From: Falsibacillus pallidus
GTDB lineage: Bacteria; Bacillota; Bacilli; Bacillales; DSM-25281
Length of the DNA: 64,000 bases
Direction: 5' to 3'
NCBI RefSeq assembly: GCF_003350505.1
Contig: NZ_QQAY01000004.1
Coordinates: 124,001-188,000 of the forward strand
A model generated the notes under the pieces. The model did not search any database. It saw only the letters and a list, made by a program, of their open reading frames with translations, and was not told the DNA's origin. Position 1 is the first letter of the stretch; each line of letters starts with the position of its first letter. Both the position numbers and the translations under genes were made by a program. This document shows positions 60,507 to 64,000 of the stretch, piece after piece.

Positions 60507-61272
60507 AGCGAAATTAGAGCAGGCGATTCACAGCACGCTTAACAAAGGGGAAAAAGCATTCGTTCCTTATATCATGGCGGGGGACGGAGGATTAGAAAAG
60601 CTGGAGGATCAAATCCTATTCCTTCAGGAAGCTGGTGCAACGGCAATCGAATTGGGCATCCCTTTTTCTGATCCTGTAGCGGACGGCCCGACCATTCAAG
60701 AAGCAGGCAAAAGGGCCTTATCAGCAGATACCAGTCTAAGTGGAGTGCTGAAATGTCTATTTACATTTAAAGAAAGGCTGGATGTCCCGATTATTTTAAT
60801 GACCTATATCAATCCCATCTTTATCTTTGGTGTAGAAGAATTCGCTAAAGAATGCAGAAATTCTGGTGTTTCAGGAGTAATTGTACCTGACGTCCCGGTT
60901 GAAGAAATGGATATATTAGCTGATGCGTTAAAGAAATCTGAAATCGCCTTGATCCAATTAGCAACTCTCACAAGCACTTTAGAGCGAATTAAAAAGATAG
61001 CAAGTCTATCGGAAGGCTTTCTTTATGCTGTGACAGTTAAGGGGATTACTGGTACAAGGAATGGATTTGGAAATGAAGTCGGTGATTATTTAGAAAGAAT
61101 AAAAAAAGTCAGTCCAGTTCCTGTGCTGGCGGGGTTCGGAATCTCTTCACCGGAACAGGTCAAAGCCATGGCGGGCTATTGTGATGGTGTCATTGTAGGA
61201 AGCAAGATCATAGAGCTGATTCAAAATAAAGATGAAAAGGCAATCCAAAATTTAGTGACTGCAGTTAAATGA
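60499..61272 (+). CDS. trpA: Tryptophan synthase alpha chain
   Basis: A 257-residue TIM-barrel enzyme cleaving indole-3-glycerol phosphate. The catalytic Glu is in [16 protein letters not shown], with V-P-D-V-P near residue 132 and G-F-G-I-S-S near 213. ATG 60499 follows GGAGGG by 7 nt; ATG 60493 is too close. It is the last gene of the trp operon and ends at a strong terminator. Confidence 0.97.
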   Translation: MSKAKLEQAIHSTLNKGEKAFVPYIMAGDGGLEKLEDQILFLQEAGATAIELGIPFSDPVADGPTIQEAGKRALSADTSLSGVLKCLFTFKERLDVPIILMTYINPIFIFGVEEFAKECRNSGVSGVIVPDVPVEEMDILADALKKSEIALIQLATLTSTLERIKKIASLSEGFLYAVTVKGITGTRNGFGNEVGDYLERIKKVSPVPVLAGFGISSPEQVKAMAGYCDGVIVGSKIIELIQNKDEKAIQNLVTAVK

Positions 61273-61317
61273 AAAGGAGTGGTCCTGTTGAGATCAGCAG
61301 GATCACTCCTTTTTTTC
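61272..61317. terminator. Terminator of the trp operon (bidirectional)
   Basis: AAAAGGAGTGGTCCTG (61272-61287) pairs with CAGGATCACTCCTTTT (61298-61313) with one mismatch, then more T. The stop codon of the leftward methyltransferase gene lies inside the right arm. Confidence 0.92.
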
Positions 61318-61917
61318 TTCCGTTTTCATAGCGGTAACGCAAACAGTGAGAACGGGTCTAACTTTTTTAAATGAAACTCTGATATGGGTGAATCCTGCAG
61401 ATTGAAGTTCGTCTGATATGACTTTTGCAAGCCGGTGGGTTTTTTCTGCGTCTGCATCTTCTTCCCTCGGTTGAACGGTAATGGCTGCTTTTCCACCGAC
61501 GTTAAGCATTTCATACATCGCACCGAGTGATTTTTTCCTTTTTTCCCATAGCGGATAATTATTAACAGAAAAGATTTTATCGTACTTATGCGGAGGGTGA
61601 TATTGAGAGATGTCTTTTACATATAAACAGACTTTTCCTTCTTCTATGAAGCGTTCGTTCTTTTTTGAAGCAGTCTCAAACATTGTGTTGGAGATATCTA
61701 TGCCATGTACGTTTACATTCATTTTTTCCTTGCATATGGAGTATATGCAATAGCCTGGACCATAACCAATCTCCAGGATCAGATCACCATTTTGTATGTC
61801 CAGCTGGTCAATGGTCCAACGATTGATTTTCCGATTGTCCCATGCCATTATTTTACCAGCTAATTTTCCCATCCACCCTTTTGGTTTTTCGAATTGCTCG
61901 TTAAAAATAATCGACAA
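61303..61917 (-). CDS. Class I SAM-dependent methyltransferase
   Basis: A 204-residue protein with motif I L-E-I-G-Y-G-P-G-Y-C near residue 47, motif II H-G-I-D-I-S-N-T-M near 71, and F-S-V-N-N-Y-P-L-W-E at the post-strand-4 position. TTG 61917 (M-S-I-I-F-N-E-Q-F) is preferred because GGAGGAGG lies 8 nt upstream on the minus strand and overlaps GTG 61926. Its 3' end lies inside the trp terminator. The substrate is unknown. Confidence 0.85.
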   Translation of the reverse strand: MSIIFNEQFEKPKGWMGKLAGKIMAWDNRKINRWTIDQLDIQNGDLILEIGYGPGYCIYSICKEKMNVNVHGIDISNTMFETASKKNERFIEEGKVCLYVKDISQYHPPHKYDKIFSVNNYPLWEKRKKSLGAMYEMLNVGGKAAITVQPREEDADAEKTHRLAKVISDELQSAGFTHIRVSFKKVRPVLTVCVTAMKTEEKKE

Positions 61918-62060
61918 TGGTGCCACCTCCTCCAGGGTATATAGTATTTATACACCCGTAGGAGATTTTTTAAACGCTTGAGCACATTGTGTATTGGTTT
62001 ATTACTCAAATTTGAATATAATAAATAGAACCAACTTCATAATGGAAAGGGGCAATTATA

Positions 62061-63572
62061 ATGATAGAAAAAGGAAGCAATGTAAAGCTTGTTGTAGCCG
62101 GACTGCTGCTTGGCATCCTAATGTCCGCCATGGATAATACGATCGTGGCGACTGCCCTCGGCTCAATCGTATCAGATTTAGGGGGTCTTGATAAATTTGT
62201 ATGGGTGACTTCTGCCTATATGGTTGCTGTCATGGCAGGGATGCCGATATTCGGGAAACTCTCTGATATGTATGGGCGAAAAAGATTCTATATCTTTGGA
62301 TTGGCAATCTTCCTCATTGGATCGGCCTTGTGCGGGCTGGCAGAAACGATTACCCAGCTGAGCCTATTTCGTGCACTTCAAGGAATCGGCGGCGGGGCTT
62401 TGATGCCGATTGCGTTTACCATTGTATTTGATATATTCCCTCCGGAAAAAAGGGGGAAGATCACAGGACTCCTCGGTGCTGTGTTCGGTTCTGCTTCCGT
62501 TTTTGGACCATTGATCGGTGCTTATTTGACAGATAACATCAGCTGGCATTGGATTTTTTATGTAAATGTACCAATCGGAATTTTATCTTTAATATTCATA
62601 TTGACTGCCTATAAAGAAAAATCAAATCTTCAAAAGCAAAAAATTGATTGGTGGGGTGCTTCCACATTAATTATTTCAGTGGTGAGTCTTATGTTCGCTC
62701 TTGAATTGGGCGGCAAAGAATATGAGTGGGCATCCATCCGCATTATCGGACTTTTCGCTTCATTTGTGCTATTCTTCGTTGTTTTCATGTTTGTCGAGAG
62801 AAAAGCTGAAAGTCCGATCATCTCATTTTGGATGTTTAAAAGACGGCTTTTCGCTGCGTCTCAGATATTGGCGTTTTTATATGGAGCATCATTCATTATC
62901 TTGACCATCTTCATCCCAATTTTTGTTCAGGCTGTTTATGGAGGAAGTGCGACAAATGCAGGTTTCATTTTGACGCCATTGATGCTTGGCTCTGTGGTGG
63001 GTAGTGCATTTGCAGGGATATTCATGGCAAAAACGAGCTATCGGAATATCATGCTTGTATCCATAATATCGTTTATTGCAGGGATGGTGCTTCTTGCTAC
63101 CATGACTCCAGACACCAGCCGCATTTTGTTGACTCTATTTATGATACTGTCCGGATTTGGGGTAGGTTTTTCATTTTCTCTGCTCCCAAACGCAACGGTG
63201 CACAATTTAGATCCAAGATACAGGGGTTCTGCCAACTCTACCAATGCATTTTTCCGTTCATTCGGAATGACCATCGGAATTACAGTGTTTGGTGCCATTC
63301 AGTCTAAAGTGTTTACCAATAATCTTCAGGATGCTTTTAAAGGTTCAGCTGGAGGGGGTTATAAATTTGGAAATCCTCAGGAGATATTCCAGCCTGAGAT
63401 GAGAAAGCAGATTCCTGGATTTGTTTTGGATAAAATTACTGATGCTATGTCATCCTCTATTACAACTGCCTTTGCCTATGCATTGATTCCATTAGCACTG
63501 GCGCTGATCACCGTATTCCTGATGGGCGGCACAAGACTTCAGCCAAGTAAAAAAACGATGAAAGCAAAATAA
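62061..63572 (+). CDS. DHA2-family MFS multidrug efflux transporter
   Basis: A 503-residue membrane protein with about 14 helices. M-D-N-T-I-V-A-T-A-L near residue 25 and motif A G-K-L-S-D-M-Y-G-R-K near 65 are typical. It is a clear relative of the pump at 16310-17929 (shared G-K-E-Y-E-W-A/S-S near residue 218) but with a shorter C-terminal loop. GAAAGGGG precedes ATG 62061. A PadR-type gene follows on the same strand, separated by repeat copy C, and probably controls drug response. Confidence 0.93.
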   Translation: MIEKGSNVKLVVAGLLLGILMSAMDNTIVATALGSIVSDLGGLDKFVWVTSAYMVAVMAGMPIFGKLSDMYGRKRFYIFGLAIFLIGSALCGLAETITQLSLFRALQGIGGGALMPIAFTIVFDIFPPEKRGKITGLLGAVFGSASVFGPLIGAYLTDNISWHWIFYVNVPIGILSLIFILTAYKEKSNLQKQKIDWWGASTLIISVVSLMFALELGGKEYEWASIRIIGLFASFVLFFVVFMFVERKAESPIISFWMFKRRLFAASQILAFLYGASFIILTIFIPIFVQAVYGGSATNAGFILTPLMLGSVVGSAFAGIFMAKTSYRNIMLVSIISFIAGMVLLATMTPDTSRILLTLFMILSGFGVGFSFSLLPNATVHNLDPRYRGSANSTNAFFRSFGMTIGITVFGAIQSKVFTNNLQDAFKGSAGGGYKFGNPQEIFQPEMRKQIPGFVLDKITDAMSSSITTAFAYALIPLALALITVFLMGGTRLQPSKKTMKAK

Positions 63573-63589
63573 TGAAGCTTGAAAATATA

Positions 63590-63761
63590 GGCTGTTTTCG
63601 TAAACATTGTTGTTAAAATCTTACTGCCGATTTTAACGTGATATTAGCCGTTTGGCGCGTTGAAAAGGAGTATCTAGGCTCTTTTCAAGCTAAATATGTT
63701 TATTTTTATTTGCATTCGGTTTTAAATTTGGTTAAAAGCAACAGACTTTGAGAAAAGAGCC
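63590..63761 (+). repeat. Intergenic repeat element, copy C (about 172 bp)
   Basis: Hairpin GTTAAAATC/GATTTTAAC at 63612-63637 and a 10-bp long-range stem GGCTCTTTTC (63677-63686) with GAAAAGAGCC (63752-63761). It lies between the DHA2 pump gene and the PadR gene, ending about 26 bp before the PadR start. Same orientation as copies A and B. Confidence 0.92.
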
Positions 63762-63786
63762 AAAATAAAAGAAAAAGGTGACGTGC

Positions 63787-64000
63787 ATGAGCATGAAACT
63801 GATTGTACTGGGGTTGTTGATGGAAGGAGAAAAACATCCCTACGAAATACAGCAGCTAGTGAAGTCCCGTCAAATGAAGTTTTATATTAAAATGGCTCCC
63901 GGTTCTCTTTATTATGCTTTTGACAAGCTAAAAGAAGAGGGGTTCATTGAAGTGGCGGAGGTAGTAAAAGACACCAACCGTCCTGATAAAACGATTTATC
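63787..64000 (+). CDS. PadR family transcriptional regulator, 3'-truncated
   Basis: The first 71 codons of a PadR-type winged-helix protein; the rest lies right of the window. L-I-V-L-G-L-L-M-E-G-E-K-H-P-Y-E-I-Q near residues 5-22 and S-L-Y-Y-A-F-D-K-L-K-E-E-G-F-I near 43-57 are the PadR helix-turn-helix signature. AAAGGTGAC lies upstream of ATG 63787. It is likely the regulator of the adjacent DHA2 pump. Confidence 0.9.
   Translation, partial: MSMKLIVLGLLMEGEKHPYEIQQLVKSRQMKFYIKMAPGSLYYAFDKLKEEGFIEVAEVVKDTNRPDKTIY

Noticed and set aside
1-64000. Mobile elements, prophage, CRISPR arrays, rRNA or intact tRNA genes
   Set aside because: No transposase, integrase, terminal repeats of an insertion sequence, spaced direct-repeat arrays or complete tRNA cloverleaf could be seen; only the 172-bp repeat is element-like.

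Overview
The window looks like a stretch of chromosome from a low-to-moderate GC, endospore-forming Bacillaceae (Bacillus sensu lato). The gene order kamA-yokU-yozE-yodN-yozD-yodL-deoD-yodJ is the Bacillus subtilis yod region. Shine-Dalgarno sites are strong (AGGAGG/GGAGGT), intrinsic terminators are abundant, and control runs through T-box, FMN riboswitch, CcpA/cre and Fur-type sites. I see no rRNA, intact tRNA, insertion sequence, prophage or CRISPR array. The window opens inside an M20 peptidase gene and closes inside a PadR-type regulator gene.

Layout. 0-6.5 kb: lysine 2,3-aminomutase (kam/abl) catabolic locus (M20 deacylase, aldehyde dehydrogenase, beta-lysine acetyltransferase, sigma-54 activator, kamA behind a textbook -24/-12 promoter, yokU). 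6.5-14 kb: yod housekeeping block, purine nucleoside phosphorylase, a VanY-type carboxypeptidase, a CtpA protease and an LCP cell-wall ligase. 14-29.5 kb: mixed accessory genes (methyltransferase, CobW GTPase, MarR plus DHA2 efflux pump, CAP protein, SDR, Ktr potassium channel, MATE pump, amidohydrolase, UppP, patatin, Cys-rich bundle). 29.5-33.5 kb: FMN-riboswitch-controlled ribD-ribE-ribBA-ribH. 33.5-44 kb: purine permease, EAL-HDOD protein, neutral protease, dapF, and the divergent ligD/ku end-joining pair. 44.5-51 kb: DedA protein, an RNA-rich intergenic region, the fructose operon fruR-fruK-fruA and yhdT-panF. 54-61.3 kb: tryptophan operon trpE-G-D-C-F-B-A behind two tandem tryptophan T-boxes. 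61.3-64 kb: methyltransferase, a second DHA2 pump and a PadR gene.

Working together: the kam genes convert lysine to beta-lysine and acetylate it, and the dehydrogenase and deacylase probably act further down the route. The rib and trp operons are complete biosynthetic units, each with RNA-based feedback. The fru operon imports and phosphorylates fructose, under its own repressor and probably CcpA. Two efflux pumps each sit beside a regulator of a different family.

Most unusual content: (1) a roughly 172-bp intergenic repeat present three times (13.9, 31.6 and 63.6 kb), with a conserved hairpin and a long-range stem supported by one compensatory change; one copy lies inside the riboflavin operon. 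(2) Two apparently independent small-RNA genes between the DedA gene and fruR, one with a Fur-box-overlapped promoter and C-rich segments resembling FsrA. (3) An SDR-family protein lacking the catalytic tyrosine. (4) A 31-bp dyad upstream of the neutral protease gene.
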